The notes: generated by a model from the sequence alone, not told the origin. A stretch of 64,000 nt of DNA from Tunturiibacter empetritectus (GCF_013410875.1 NZ_JACCCU010000003.1:558001-622000); one strand, 5' to 3'; positions 8,353-16,969 are shown, numbered from the stretch's first letter. Numbers and translations: made by a program.

Positions 8353-9039
8353 ATGCCGATTACCAACTACAGTGTCCTCGCGGGAAAGCCGACTGCGGGC
8401 AAGGTCGTCACCGGGTCGAGCACGCACTATCAGATCACGATGCAGGCCACCGGCGGCCCGTTCACAGTAGCGGTCAATATTCAGTCGGTGGACGGGTCGG
8501 AGGTGTTGTATGACATCGTTGAAGACTTCACGCCGCCGGACCTGGCAGGTCTGCAGGCGCTGTCCATGGGGATGACGCCATTGAAGAGCGAGCCGGGCGG
8601 GCTGGCGCTGGACTTTGTGCGGAGCACCGTCAACGGCGCCCCCATGATCACGAAGGCGCAGATGACCCTGCTGCCGAAGGCAAGTGAAAAGGCCAAGGGC
8701 GGGGGTTCAGAGCAAGAGATGATTCAGCGGGCGCGGGCAAAAGCGCTGGAGAACGCCATAGTCACCCTGCTCAATATGACGATCGCCGATAAAGACGGCG
8801 TGATCTACGCCTTCGGCAGCGCGTACGCCGACTCCGGAAAAGTGGACGGAATCCACGACATCCACATGAACCAAGGAAACCCGGTCGGTGGCAAGGGCGG
8901 CGGATTCAGCGGAGATAATGGCGTGTGGCAGGATGGTGCGTTATTTATCAACCTGCCGTCGAAGGGCACATGGACCGCGGTATTTATTGCATTTCAGACT
9001 GAGAGCTGGAGTACGGACTCGGCTGGCAATCCGGTTTAG
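8353..9039 (+). CDS. DUF2278 (YukJ-like) family protein
   Basis: A 228-residue protein with the conserved DGIHDIHMNQGN motif (residues 165-176) and the opening PITNYSVLAGK, both typical of DUF2278 proteins such as Bacillus YukJ. The family's role is not established. The His-rich motif suggests metal binding or hydrolysis, as inference only. It follows the acidic protein gene and ends just before a composite intergenic repeat. Confidence 0.8.
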   Translation: MPITNYSVLAGKPTAGKVVTGSSTHYQITMQATGGPFTVAVNIQSVDGSEVLYDIVEDFTPPDLAGLQALSMGMTPLKSEPGGLALDFVRSTVNGAPMITKAQMTLLPKASEKAKGGGSEQEMIQRARAKALENAIVTLLNMTIADKDGVIYAFGSAYADSGKVDGIHDIHMNQGNPVGGKGGGFSGDNGVWQDGALFINLPSKGTWTAVFIAFQTESWSTDSAGNPV

Positions 9040-9047
9040 AAGATAAT

Positions 9048-9267
9048 GTCCTGCCGGACGGGCCCACTGAGCGTGGGGCGGTCACTTCGTGACTTGTGTA
9101 CCCCTTCTGTTGGCGCTCCCGTTGGTCGCAAAGGAAGATGATTCCGACCAACGGGAGGACTACGCGAAGCTCTAAAAAGGCGTGCGAACGCCCGCGCGTA
9201 CCGGGGTCCCCACAAACAGGTCTTCGTTTGTGGGGTGGCCTAGCGCAGGAGGCCCGTCCGGCAGGAC
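9048..9267. repeat. Composite inverted-repeat element, copy A (full)
   Basis: This 220-bp element is bounded by perfect 17-bp inverted ends, GTCCTGCCGGACGGGCC and its complement at 9251-9267. Inside are a GTCAC-TTC-GTGAC palindrome near one end, a CCCGTTGGTCG/CGACCAACGGG pair in the middle and a conserved block reading AAGCTCTAAAAAGGCGTG. It fills the gap between the convergent DUF2278 gene and a small hypothetical gene. Related copies occur at 10835, 23453, 27611 and 41974. No transposase is linked to it in this window. Confidence 0.9.
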
Positions 9268-9275
9268 ACAGCCTC

Positions 9276-9542
9276 TCAAGAATCCTCACCCGCCTCAACC
9301 GGTCCCAGCCCCAACCCACGCCCCGCCTTCTTCTTCTTCGCCGGATAGACCTTCGCCTCAACCGGCCCCGCCATCGTCTCCTTCACCAGCGCCTCAATCC
9401 CACGCCAGTACTTCAGATCCGCCGGACGAGCACTCGGCACCGCCTGCCGCATCCGGCAGTACCACAGCGACCACTCCAGCTCCTTCGAGCTCTTGTTCTT
9501 GATCGCAGCTTCAATCCGCGTCACTTCAGAGAATGGCGGCAT
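9276..9542 (-). CDS. Small conserved-looking hypothetical protein
   Basis: An 88-residue basic protein (start MPPFSEVTRIEAAIKNKSS) with a Lys-rich C-terminal end. It has no signal peptide or membrane segment and I do not recognise a family. It sits downstream of the aminotransferase on the same strand, 36 bases away, with a CCACTA/TAGTGG hairpin (9546-9560) between them. Codon use resembles the surrounding genes, which supports a real gene, but there is no clear ribosome site. Confidence 0.5.
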   Translation of the reverse strand: MPPFSEVTRIEAAIKNKSSKELEWSLWYCRMRQAVPSARPADLKYWRGIEALVKETMAGPVEAKVYPAKKKKAGRGLGLGPVEAGEDS

Positions 9543-9578
9543 ACACCACTATCTTAGTGGACCCGCAAACAAGCCGCC

Positions 9579-10757
9579 CTAACGCAGCTCCCGCAATCTC
9601 CGGCAAGCCTCCACCAGATCCTTATCCTTCTTCGCAAAACAAAACCGCAGCAGATCCTCACCCCTCCCCAGCCGAAAGAAAGCCGACCCTGCCACCGAAG
9701 CCACTCCCGTCTTCGCCAGCAGCGCCCGCGCCTTCTCCGCCGCCGTAACCCCCGGCAACCCAGCCGCAGAAGCCAGCACGTAGTACGCCCCATCCGGCGC
9801 CTGCGGCATCATGTGAGCCTCCCGCAGCGCATCCACAATCATCGTGCGCTTCACCTCATGCTCCAGCGCTAGCCCGCTGTAAAAATCCTCCCCCAGCTGC
9901 TCCACTCCATCCGCCACCCCCTGTTGCATCGGAGCAGGCGCGCACACATACGTCAGATCATGAAAGTATCCAATCGACCCCAGCCATCTCGCGTCTGCGA
10001 TCAGATACCCCACCCTCCATCCCGTTACGGAAAACGTCTTCGAAAACCCCGACATCAGAATCGTCCGCTCCCGCATCCCCGGAATCGACGCGGGGCTCAG
10101 ATGCGTCGCCCCTCCATAAATAAAGTGTTCATAGATCTCATCCGTAAACACGAACAGATCGAACTCCTCCGCAATCCTTGCCAGCCCCTCCAACTCAAAA
10201 CGCGTAAACACCTTCCCCGCAGGATTCGACGGCGTATTGATCACCATGCCGCGAGTCTTCGGCGTAATCGCCGCTCTGACCGCGCCCAGATCCAACCCCC
10301 AGTCGGGCGCAGTCAGCGCCACTGCCACCGCAGCCACCCGCAGCGAACTCAGCGTATTCACGTGATACCCATAGAACGGCTCAAACACCAGCACCTCATC
10401 GCCCGGATTCAGCAGAGCCATCGCCGCCGCCTGAAACGCTCCTGTCACCCCACTGGTCACCAGCACCTCGCGCTCTGGATCGACCACAATCCCCAGCGTT
10501 CGTTCGACCTTCCCCGCAATCGCCTTTCTCAACCGCGGAATCCCATCTAGCCGCGTGTAGATGTTCAACCCATCGCGAATCGCCCGAATCGCCCCTTCGG
10601 CCACCACCTCCGGCACCTCGGTGTCGCACACTCCCTGCGCCAGATTCACCCCACCCATCGCATCGCACGCCACACTCATCGCCCGAATCTCCGACTGCAC
10701 CAGCCGCGGCGCCAGCTCACTCAACCCAAGCCTCGACGAAACCTCAACCTGTCCCAT
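9579..10757 (-). CDS. PLP-dependent aminotransferase, class I/II
   Basis: A 392-residue fold-type I aminotransferase. Lys240 in SGFSKTFSVTGWRVGY is the predicted pyridoxal-phosphate Schiff-base lysine, NTPSNPAGKVF is the second signature, and TDEIYEHF holds the cofactor-binding Asp. It most resembles the kynurenine/methionine/aspartate aminotransferase branch, but the amino donor cannot be fixed. The start at 10757 (MGQVEVSSRLG) puts the protein at normal length. The frame stays open upstream to 10883, but that extension runs into an intergenic repeat and adds unrelated residues. Confidence 0.88.
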   Translation of the reverse strand: MGQVEVSSRLGLSELAPRLVQSEIRAMSVACDAMGGVNLAQGVCDTEVPEVVAEGAIRAIRDGLNIYTRLDGIPRLRKAIAGKVERTLGIVVDPEREVLVTSGVTGAFQAAAMALLNPGDEVLVFEPFYGYHVNTLSSLRVAAVAVALTAPDWGLDLGAVRAAITPKTRGMVINTPSNPAGKVFTRFELEGLARIAEEFDLFVFTDEIYEHFIYGGATHLSPASIPGMRERTILMSGFSKTFSVTGWRVGYLIADARWLGSIGYFHDLTYVCAPAPMQQGVADGVEQLGEDFYSGLALEHEVKRTMIVDALREAHMMPQAPDGAYYVLASAAGLPGVTAAEKARALLAKTGVASVAGSAFFRLGRGEDLLRFCFAKKDKDLVEACRRLRELR

Positions 10758-10834
10758 AACCCGATACCCCCCGAAACCAAGCCAACGTGCAATCATCTTA
10801 GCCTTAGCCCGACCAAGCAATCCAAATCCCAACC

Positions 10835-10931
10835 CGACCAACGGGAGGGCCGAAGCAGCTAACCTCACCCAAGCAAGGGACACACGTCACGAAGTGACCG
10901 CCCCACGCGGAGTGGGCCCGTCCGGCAGGAC
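10835..10931. repeat. Composite inverted-repeat element, copy B (half)
   Basis: A 97-bp half element running from CGACCAACGGGAG to the terminal GGGCCCGTCCGGCAGGAC, with the GTCAC-GAA-GTGAC palindrome between. It matches the right half of the full-length copies and lies between the aminotransferase start and the terminator of the M56 gene. Confidence 0.88.
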
Positions 10932-10933
10932 AA

Positions 10934-10966
10934 CAAAAAAGCCACCCGATCCCATCGAGTGGCTTC
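10934..10966 (-). terminator. Rho-independent terminator of the blaI-M56 operon
   Basis: Read on the minus strand, AAGCCAC pairs with GTGGCTT, extended by CGAT/ATCG across a short loop, and is followed by a run of six T. It lies 21 bases past the stop of the M56 peptidase gene, a textbook intrinsic terminator. Confidence 0.85.
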
Positions 10967-10986
10967 GCAGTATCCTTTGCTCTGTT

Positions 10987-12717
10987 CTACTTCGGCGAGA
11001 CGTCCTTCATCTCCTCCTGCGCCTCTTTCATCTGCTTCATCGCCTCCGCCATTCGTTGTTGTATCTCTCCATTGAGCTCCCTCTGCATATCTGCCATCTG
11101 CTGCTTGAATTCAGGACTATTCACCTCTGCGGTCGCCCTCGCAATCTCTTCCTGAATCCGCGGCATCTCCATCGTCTTCAGATTTCTCTGCACCTCTGCC
11201 ATCTGCTCTTTGAACGCCTCGCTATGAACCATCTCGTTCGCCTTCATCGCCTGCAACTGCGCCTCTTCGATCTGCTTCCTGAACTCCGGACTATTCACCT
11301 TCGCCGAGGCTGCGGCGGCCTCTTCTATCTCTCTCTTGAACTCCGGGCTATTGATCCTCGCCGTTGCCGCCGCTATTTCCTTACTCGCCCTTTCCATCTG
11401 CTGCTTTATCTGTCTGCGCTCCTCAGGAGTGAGCTTGCGAACCCGTCCATTGACGATCGCGACCGGCTCATCCTCCGAGCCTTCCCAGCGATAGACATGT
11501 TGTCCTTTTTTTGCCACAACATCGGCCTGCTTCCCACTGGCCGTGACCTTGCGCTCCGCTGAATCCGAAGCAGCGGCATTCGGCGCAGCCTTCGGAGCTG
11601 CATCTGGCACGGCCTGCGGAGCCACACTCTGTCCAATCTCCGGCAACGGAGCCTGCATCTGCTCCTGCGCCATCGTCGGAGTCAAGTGAAACATCGCAGC
11701 CACCGCCATCGTCGCCACCATCGCCACCGCTCCACTCGCCAAGCGAATCACCTTCGTCCGCACGCCCACTACCGACTCCGTCTTCATCAGTCTCATCACT
11801 CTCTCCTCCAGTACATTGCTGTTAAATAACTGGAACAACCCAACCCCTGCCGTCTCGCGCTCCAACTCCCGCCCTGCCATCATGCCCCTCGCCAGCGTCA
11901 GCAAACATCGCGCATATCCAATCTCGGACCGCATCTCCTCCGCGGCCATCGCATCGCACACCATCTCACGCGTCCGCCGAATCCTCCCCTGCACCCAGTG
12001 CGTCACCGGATGCCAGCTCACCGGCAGCGCCATCAACTGGCAGATCGCACTCTCCAGCGTGTCCCTCCGCTTCACATGAGCCAGCTCATGCAGCAGCGCC
12101 GCCCTCATCTCCTCGGCCTCATATCGTGCAAACTCCACCGGCAGAAGAATCACCGGCGCAATCACCCCCACGATCATCGGGCTCGAGATCTCCACACTCT
12201 CGCGCACCTGCGGCAGCCTGATGCGAAGCCGCCGCCCATAGTCCTCCAGCACCACCGTCTGTTCTCCCGCAAGGGTCACCTCTCGCGACCGCTCCACCAG
12301 CCGCCGTGCCGCACGCCAGGCCCACACCACTCTCCATAACCCAAACATCACCGCACCTGCATAAAAACCCACCACCCAACGAGCCGCCGTCACCGAAACC
12401 TCCACACGTCGTGGCTGAAGCGAGGTCTCTCCCTGCTTCTCGCCGAATCCCCGCGCCCCCAGATCCCCACTAGCCGGCACCACATCACTAGCTCCCACAA
12501 GCACCCGCGCGTTCGGGCGCACTCGAACCGGCGCCAGCTCCCCACCCATTCCATGCAGCGGAAGCACTACCGCCAGACCCAGCACCATCAACCACACTCC
12601 ATGCTGCATTCGCGGCCCCGCCTTCACGGCTGCAAGCATCAACCACGCGCCACCGGCCAGCATCGGCACCTGCCACAACGCATTCGCGACATACTCCACC
12701 AGCGTCCGTTCGATCAT
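10987..12717 (-). CDS. M56 (BlaR1/MecR1-type) membrane metalloprotease
   Basis: A 576-residue protein with hydrophobic segments at about residues 10-30, 40-57 and 113-130, the zinc-protease motif HELAH at 210-214, and another hydrophobic segment near 310-330. This is the BlaR1/MecR1 plan in which a membrane zinc protease cleaves a cognate repressor. Instead of a penicillin-binding sensor, the C-terminal part is a charged, probably coiled-coil domain with repeated NSPEF[KR] units separated by about 20-40 residues. The start overlaps the BlaI-type gene by four bases, indicating translational coupling. The inducing signal is unknown. Confidence 0.88.
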   Translation of the reverse strand: MIERTLVEYVANALWQVPMLAGGAWLMLAAVKAGPRMQHGVWLMVLGLAVVLPLHGMGGELAPVRVRPNARVLVGASDVVPASGDLGARGFGEKQGETSLQPRRVEVSVTAARWVVGFYAGAVMFGLWRVVWAWRAARRLVERSREVTLAGEQTVVLEDYGRRLRIRLPQVRESVEISSPMIVGVIAPVILLPVEFARYEAEEMRAALLHELAHVKRRDTLESAICQLMALPVSWHPVTHWVQGRIRRTREMVCDAMAAEEMRSEIGYARCLLTLARGMMAGRELERETAGVGLFQLFNSNVLEERVMRLMKTESVVGVRTKVIRLASGAVAMVATMAVAAMFHLTPTMAQEQMQAPLPEIGQSVAPQAVPDAAPKAAPNAAASDSAERKVTASGKQADVVAKKGQHVYRWEGSEDEPVAIVNGRVRKLTPEERRQIKQQMERASKEIAAATARINSPEFKREIEEAAAASAKVNSPEFRKQIEEAQLQAMKANEMVHSEAFKEQMAEVQRNLKTMEMPRIQEEIARATAEVNSPEFKQQMADMQRELNGEIQQRMAEAMKQMKEAQEEMKDVSPK

Positions 12718-13115
12718 CTCTCCTCCTTCGCCGAATCACGCTCCGCCGCCGCCAGCCTCTTCCCTACCCGCTCCAGCTCGTCTGCGCTGATCTGCCGCGC
12801 GTCCACCATCGCCATCAGCAGCGCCTCGCTCGATCCGCCAAACATCCGCTTCACCATGTCGTTCAACGCGCTCCCCGTCGCCCGATCCCGACTCACCACT
12901 GCCCGGTAACGAAACGCACGCCCCTCCTGCACCCGCTTCACCTTGCTCTTGCGCAGCAGCACATTCAACATCGTCTGCACCGTCGTGTAGGCCAGCTCCG
13001 CCTTCAACCTCGGCTGCACCTCACTCACCGTGCACGGCCCCGCCTCCCACAGAACCTGCATAATCTCCAGCTCCAGCGGCGTCAGCCCTTGATTCGTCTT
13101 CGTCTGCGTCGTCAC
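12714..13115 (-). CDS. BlaI/MecI/CopY-family transcriptional repressor
   Basis: A 133-residue winged-helix repressor. LTPLELEIMQVLWEAGPCTV and AYTTVQTMLNVL are the diagnostic helix-turn-helix segments, followed by a dimerisation helix region (LNDMVKRMFGGSSEALL). The start is a GTG at 13115, seven bases after a perfect AGGAGG. It is expected to repress its own operon with the M56 protease until the protease inactivates it. Two CTAA-N4-TTAG sites upstream are the likely operators. Confidence 0.92.
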   Translation of the reverse strand: MTTQTKTNQGLTPLELEIMQVLWEAGPCTVSEVQPRLKAELAYTTVQTMLNVLLRKSKVKRVQEGRAFRYRAVVSRDRATGSALNDMVKRMFGGSSEALLMAMVDARQISADELERVGKRLAAAERDSAKEER

Positions 13116-13126
13116 CCATCCACCTC

Positions 13127-13183
13127 CTAATGCTTTAGTAGATTAAGCAGCAGATCTCCCACTTTTGTCAACTAAAGCCTTAG
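13127..13183. promoter_or_regulatory. Candidate BlaI operators (two CTAA-N4-TTAG sites)
   Basis: CTAATGCTTTAG at 13127-13138 and CTAAAGCCTTAG at 13172-13183 are matching 12-bp dyads whose centres are 45 bp apart. The first overlaps the ribosome site of the BlaI-type gene. Their position just upstream fits autorepression; the second also lies about 80 bases ahead of the divergent thioredoxin-like gene, so it could affect both promoters. Confidence 0.65.
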
Positions 13184-13261
13184 GACTTCATTAAAGCTCC
13201 GGGCAACACAGTAGACTGGAAGCAAATTTAGAACTTTCACCACGGCGAACGAGGGACCAGA

Positions 13262-15124
13262 ATGTTTGGAAGCAATCGGATCGGCAGAGCACTGGGAACA
13301 GCAGCAGGGATAGCGGTTCTACTTCTCTTCGCAATCGGCAGCCACGCGCAGGCCACCGGCTCAAACCCGCCAAAGATGCAGCTCCCCGCAGACCAGCGAG
13401 CCTTCGACGCCGCCCGCGCCACCGTCGATCCCGCAGAGCGTCTCGCCGCCATGCAGCTCTTCCTCAAGAACTACCCCAAGAGCACCAGAGTCAGTCGCGC
13501 CCAGGGCGACATCTTCGACACCCTCGTCAAATACTTCCCGCAACGCACTGCCGAGATCGACAGCCAGGCAAAGATCGAGATCAAAGACGCCGGCAAAGGC
13601 TTCGTCAGGCTCTTCTACGAGACTGATGTCGCCGACACGCTCGCCGAAGCAAACGACACTGGCGTCGATCTTCCTCGCGCCGAAAAGCTCGCCAAAGATG
13701 CCTCCAGGAAATTCAACGAAGCCGACTGCGACAAAGACGTCCTCGATAACGCAAAGAAATACAAGTACCCTGCCCCCTCCGCTGCAGCAAGGCACTCCAG
13801 GTTCACCAAAGGACGAGCCAACGCCCTCGCCGCCCTCGCCAAAGTCGATATGGACGAGCACAAGCCTGAGCCCGCTGCAGCTCTGCTCGATCAGGCCTAC
13901 GCCCTCGATCCCACCGTAGCCGAGGTCAACCTCCTGCGCGGCGAACAGGCGCTCGACCAACACAAAGACGCTGAAGCCCTCGAAGACCTCGAGCGTGCCC
14001 AGCTCACCGGCGAACTCAAATCCCCCTGGCGCGAAAAGATGATAGAGCTCTACCGCAACTCCCATGGAGGCAGCGATCAAAGCTTCCTCGCCGACATGGA
14101 CGCCCAGTACGCGCGCATCTTTCCCGATCCCTTCACCCCGCAACCGGCGAAGCCAACCGACGGCAGCCGCACCGCACTGCTCGAGCTCTTCACGGGCTCC
14201 GCCTGCGACCCCTGCGTCAGCGCCGACCTCGCCGTCGACGCCCTCCTCAAGACCTACTCCCGCAAACAGCTCGTCGTCCTCGCCTTCGATCAGCACATCC
14301 CCGACCCCGATCCGCTTGCCAACCCCGACTCCATCGCCCGCGCCAAGTCCTACCGCGTCGCCTTCACGCCCACCTCCAAACTCAACGGCAAACCGCTATG
14401 GGAAGGCGGAGGCCCGCGCGCCAACGCTGAAACCTCCTACAACGAAGCCATCAAGAAGATCGACGCCGACACCACCAAACCCAGCGGAGTAAATCTACAA
14501 CTCACCGCAACCCGCGCTCCGGACGGCATGATCCATGCAAGCGCCACCGTCTCCATCGACAACCCACAGCTCCTGCAGCAAAGCCTTGCCCCTGATCCAC
14601 CGGCGAAAGAGGCCGACGCCAAGACCCCCGCGGCTATCCCCGCAGCTACAGCCACACCGCCCGCCCCCGCAGCCCAGCCCGCTTCAATCGAACCGCATCT
14701 CGTCGCCAACTTCGCTCTCGTAGAAGACGACGTCCGCTACAGCGGCGAAAACGGAATCCGCTTCCACCGCATGGTCGTCCGCTCTCTCGCGCAGCCCGCA
14801 GGCACCGGGTCCCCCGTCGAGGCCGGAAAGGCGCTCGAAGCAACCTTCGATCCCGCAGCCATCAGCGCCACCCTCAAAACCTACCTCGACACCTACGAGC
14901 AAAAGAACGACCGCTTCGGCAAGGTCGTGTTCCTCGCAAAAGACACCACCCTCGAACCCGCTCACCTCGCCATCGCCGCCTGGGTCGAAGACACCACCAC
15001 CCACCGCGTCCTCCAGGCAGCCTTCGTCCCGCTAGCCTCTACCGGCAGCCAGATCCATCAGTCGCAATCGGAGCCACCAGCCCAACAGTCCGAGGCCGCC
15101 GCAAAAACCGGAGCAGCAAAATGA
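13262..15124 (+). CDS. Exported TPR-like protein with thioredoxin-like domain
   Basis: A 620-residue protein with a signal peptide (cleavage near SHAQA, residue 31). Residues 40-290 are helical with TPR-like repeats (AAALLDQAYALDPTVAEVNLL). Residues 305-420 resemble a thioredoxin fold with the redox motif CDPC (Cys315, Cys318). The C-terminal part is rich in Pro/Ala and then beta-rich. It probably acts as a periplasmic thiol-disulfide or scaffold protein. Its stop overlaps the start of the next gene, a DsbD N-terminal-like protein, so the pair probably works together in periplasmic redox chemistry. No exact family was recognised. Confidence 0.75.
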   Translation: MFGSNRIGRALGTAAGIAVLLLFAIGSHAQATGSNPPKMQLPADQRAFDAARATVDPAERLAAMQLFLKNYPKSTRVSRAQGDIFDTLVKYFPQRTAEIDSQAKIEIKDAGKGFVRLFYETDVADTLAEANDTGVDLPRAEKLAKDASRKFNEADCDKDVLDNAKKYKYPAPSAAARHSRFTKGRANALAALAKVDMDEHKPEPAAALLDQAYALDPTVAEVNLLRGEQALDQHKDAEALEDLERAQLTGELKSPWREKMIELYRNSHGGSDQSFLADMDAQYARIFPDPFTPQPAKPTDGSRTALLELFTGSACDPCVSADLAVDALLKTYSRKQLVVLAFDQHIPDPDPLANPDSIARAKSYRVAFTPTSKLNGKPLWEGGGPRANAETSYNEAIKKIDADTTKPSGVNLQLTATRAPDGMIHASATVSIDNPQLLQQSLAPDPPAKEADAKTPAAIPAATATPPAPAAQPASIEPHLVANFALVEDDVRYSGENGIRFHRMVVRSLAQPAGTGSPVEAGKALEATFDPAAISATLKTYLDTYEQKNDRFGKVVFLAKDTTLEPAHLAIAAWVEDTTTHRVLQAAFVPLASTGSQIHQSQSEPPAQQSEAAAKTGAAK

Positions 15125-15177
15125 AACCAAGCTCCGCGATGAAACCAAGCTCCACCATGAAACCAAGCTTCACTATG
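15121..15177 (+). repeat. 18-bp tandem repeat supplying four in-frame ATG codons
   Basis: Three copies of an 18-bp unit beginning ATGAAACCAAGCT run from 15121 to 15174, and a fourth ATG follows at 15175. Each unit adds MKPS plus two variable residues ahead of the signal peptide. Confidence 0.85.
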
Positions 15178-15663
15178 AAGACAGGCCCCACTCGCCTCAT
15201 CCTCACCGCAGCTTACGCCGTCCTAAGTCTCACACCCGCCCACGCAGCGAAGCCGCCCGTCCAATGGCAGATCAAAAATCCGCCCACCAAACCCCTCAAG
15301 CAGGGAGCGAAGGTCAATCTCGCCCTCACCGGCCAGATCGACTCAGGCTGGCACCTCTACGCCCTTGAAGAGCCCACCGGAGGCCCCGTCGCCACCGTCA
15401 TCGGACTCACCGAAGGCGACCCCGCCGACCTCCTCCGCGTAGAAGAGACCAAGCCAAAGATCCTCCTCGATCCCCTCTTCAACCTGCAAACCGGCTTCTT
15501 TGAAACCACCGCCGACTTCACCCTGCACCTGACGCTGGCAAAAGACGCACCCCTCGGCCCCTCCGCGCTCCACGTCCTCATCCGCTATCAATCCTGCAAC
15601 GACCGGGTCTGTCTCCCACCCCACACCGACACCGTAGAAGTCCCCATCACCATCACGCAATAG
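15121..15663 (+). CDS. DsbD N-terminal-like periplasmic protein
   Basis: A 180-residue exported protein. After a signal peptide ending HAAKP (about residue 43) it shows the DsbD alpha-domain pattern: GWHLYALEEPTGGPV early on and YQSCNDRVCLPP (Cys159, Cys164) near the end. In DsbD this domain passes electrons to periplasmic partners. Here it stands alone without the membrane and thioredoxin domains. The gene overlaps the preceding CDPC-containing gene by ATGA. The first 18 residues are three six-residue repeats each beginning MKPS, so translation could begin at any of four ATGs; the last, at 15175, starts the signal peptide proper. Confidence 0.78.
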   Translation: MKPSSAMKPSSTMKPSFTMKTGPTRLILTAAYAVLSLTPAHAAKPPVQWQIKNPPTKPLKQGAKVNLALTGQIDSGWHLYALEEPTGGPVATVIGLTEGDPADLLRVEETKPKILLDPLFNLQTGFFETTADFTLHLTLAKDAPLGPSALHVLIRYQSCNDRVCLPPHTDTVEVPITITQ

Positions 15664-15702
15664 GATCAAATGTCCCGCCACATCCCATCATTCTTCATGC
15701 GT

Positions 15703-15906
15703 TCATGAAAAAACTACAACGCCAAGTAACACGGCGCCGGTGATAAGGAGCGCGACGCCAGCAATGCGAACGGGCATGCTGAAGTTGTCTCCCCTGCCTG
15801 TTTTTAGCGCAGCCTGTCGCGAAAACCCAAGATATGCAGCCAGCACACCTATCACTCCCGCCAGAATCGGGAGATAGTCGTGTCTGCTTACGGCGGTCCA
15901 ACTCAT
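15703..15906 (-). CDS. Small two-helix membrane protein
   Basis: A 67-residue protein with hydrophobic segments at about 13-27 and 47-66, joined by a short basic loop. A TAGGAGGAG ribosome site precedes the start. It lies 11 bases downstream of lipA on the same strand and may be cotranscribed. Family and function are unknown. Confidence 0.65.
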   Translation of the reverse strand: MSWTAVSRHDYLPILAGVIGVLAAYLGFSRQAALKTGRGDNFSMPVRIAGVALLITGAVLLGVVVFS

Positions 15907-15917
15907 AGCAACTCCTC

Positions 15918-16883
15918 CTACGCCAGCCCAGTGCTCTCCGCCTGCTCCTGCGCATGGTAGCTACTTCTTACCAGCGGCCCACTCTCCACATGCTTGAAGC
16001 CCATCCCCACAGCCTCATGCTTTAGAAAAGCAAACTCCTCCGGCGTATAGTACCGAGCCATCGGCAGATGATCCCGGCTAGGCCGCAGATACTGCCCAAT
16101 CGTCAGAATATCCACCTTCCGATCCGCTAGGTCACGAAACACCCCCAGCAGCTCGTGCATCTCCTCGCCCATCCCCACAATAATGCCTGTTTTGGTTACA
16201 AATGGCCGAGTTACAATCTCGCCCCCATCGCGATCGCCGAACATCTCCGCAGCAAGCTCCTTCGCATGCTCTAAAAACCGCAGCGATTTCTCATACCGCC
16301 CACCCGACTTCGCCACCCGGTACAGCCGCGGCACCGTCTCAATATTGTGGTTCAGAATCTCCGGCCACGCCGCCACCACCAACCTTAGCGCCTCTTCGTT
16401 CCCTTGAAAGTCCGGCGTCAGCACCTCCACCCTGCACCCCGGAGCCTGCATCCGAATCTCTTCAATCACACTTACAAACGCCCGCGCCGCGCCCACATTA
16501 TCGTCATCGCGATTCACGCTCGTAATCACCGCATGCGCCAGCCCAAGCTGCGCCACCGCATACGCCACCCGCCGCGGCTCATCGAAATCAATCGGCTCCG
16601 GCTTACCCTTAGGCACCGCGCAGAACCCGCATCGCCGCGTGCAAAGATTCCCCAGCATCATGAACGTCGCCGACTTCTGATTCCAGCACTCGCCAATATT
16701 CGGACACTGCGCGCTCTCGCACACCGTATGCAAGTTCAGCTCGCGAGCCATCTTCTTCAGATTATGAAAGGTCTCCCCCATCGGAGCCTTCGCCTTCAAC
16801 CACGCCGGCTTCGGCGCAGGCTTACGCGGCGTCAGATCAATCTGCACCAGCTCTGGAGTCAACGGGGCCACGGGCGGAGTCAT
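15918..16883 (-). CDS. lipA: Lipoyl synthase
   Basis: A 321-residue radical-SAM enzyme that inserts two sulfurs into protein-bound octanoyl groups to make lipoyl cofactors. Both iron-sulfur motifs are intact: CESAQCPNIGEC (Cys55, Cys60, Cys66) for the auxiliary cluster and CTRRCGFC (Cys81, Cys85, Cys88) for the radical-SAM cluster. Length and the C-terminal RSSYHAQEQ motif are normal. lipB is not in this window. Confidence 0.97.
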   Translation of the reverse strand: MTPPVAPLTPELVQIDLTPRKPAPKPAWLKAKAPMGETFHNLKKMARELNLHTVCESAQCPNIGECWNQKSATFMMLGNLCTRRCGFCAVPKGKPEPIDFDEPRRVAYAVAQLGLAHAVITSVNRDDDNVGAARAFVSVIEEIRMQAPGCRVEVLTPDFQGNEEALRLVVAAWPEILNHNIETVPRLYRVAKSGGRYEKSLRFLEHAKELAAEMFGDRDGGEIVTRPFVTKTGIIVGMGEEMHELLGVFRDLADRKVDILTIGQYLRPSRDHLPMARYYTPEEFAFLKHEAVGMGFKHVESGPLVRSSYHAQEQAESTGLA

Positions 16884-16969
16884 TCCTCAATTGTAACCAA
16901 CCCGCCAAAACCCCCGTCCGAATCCCAAGGCGCGCCAAGCCCCGCGCCTCTATCAGACTCTTCACGCAG

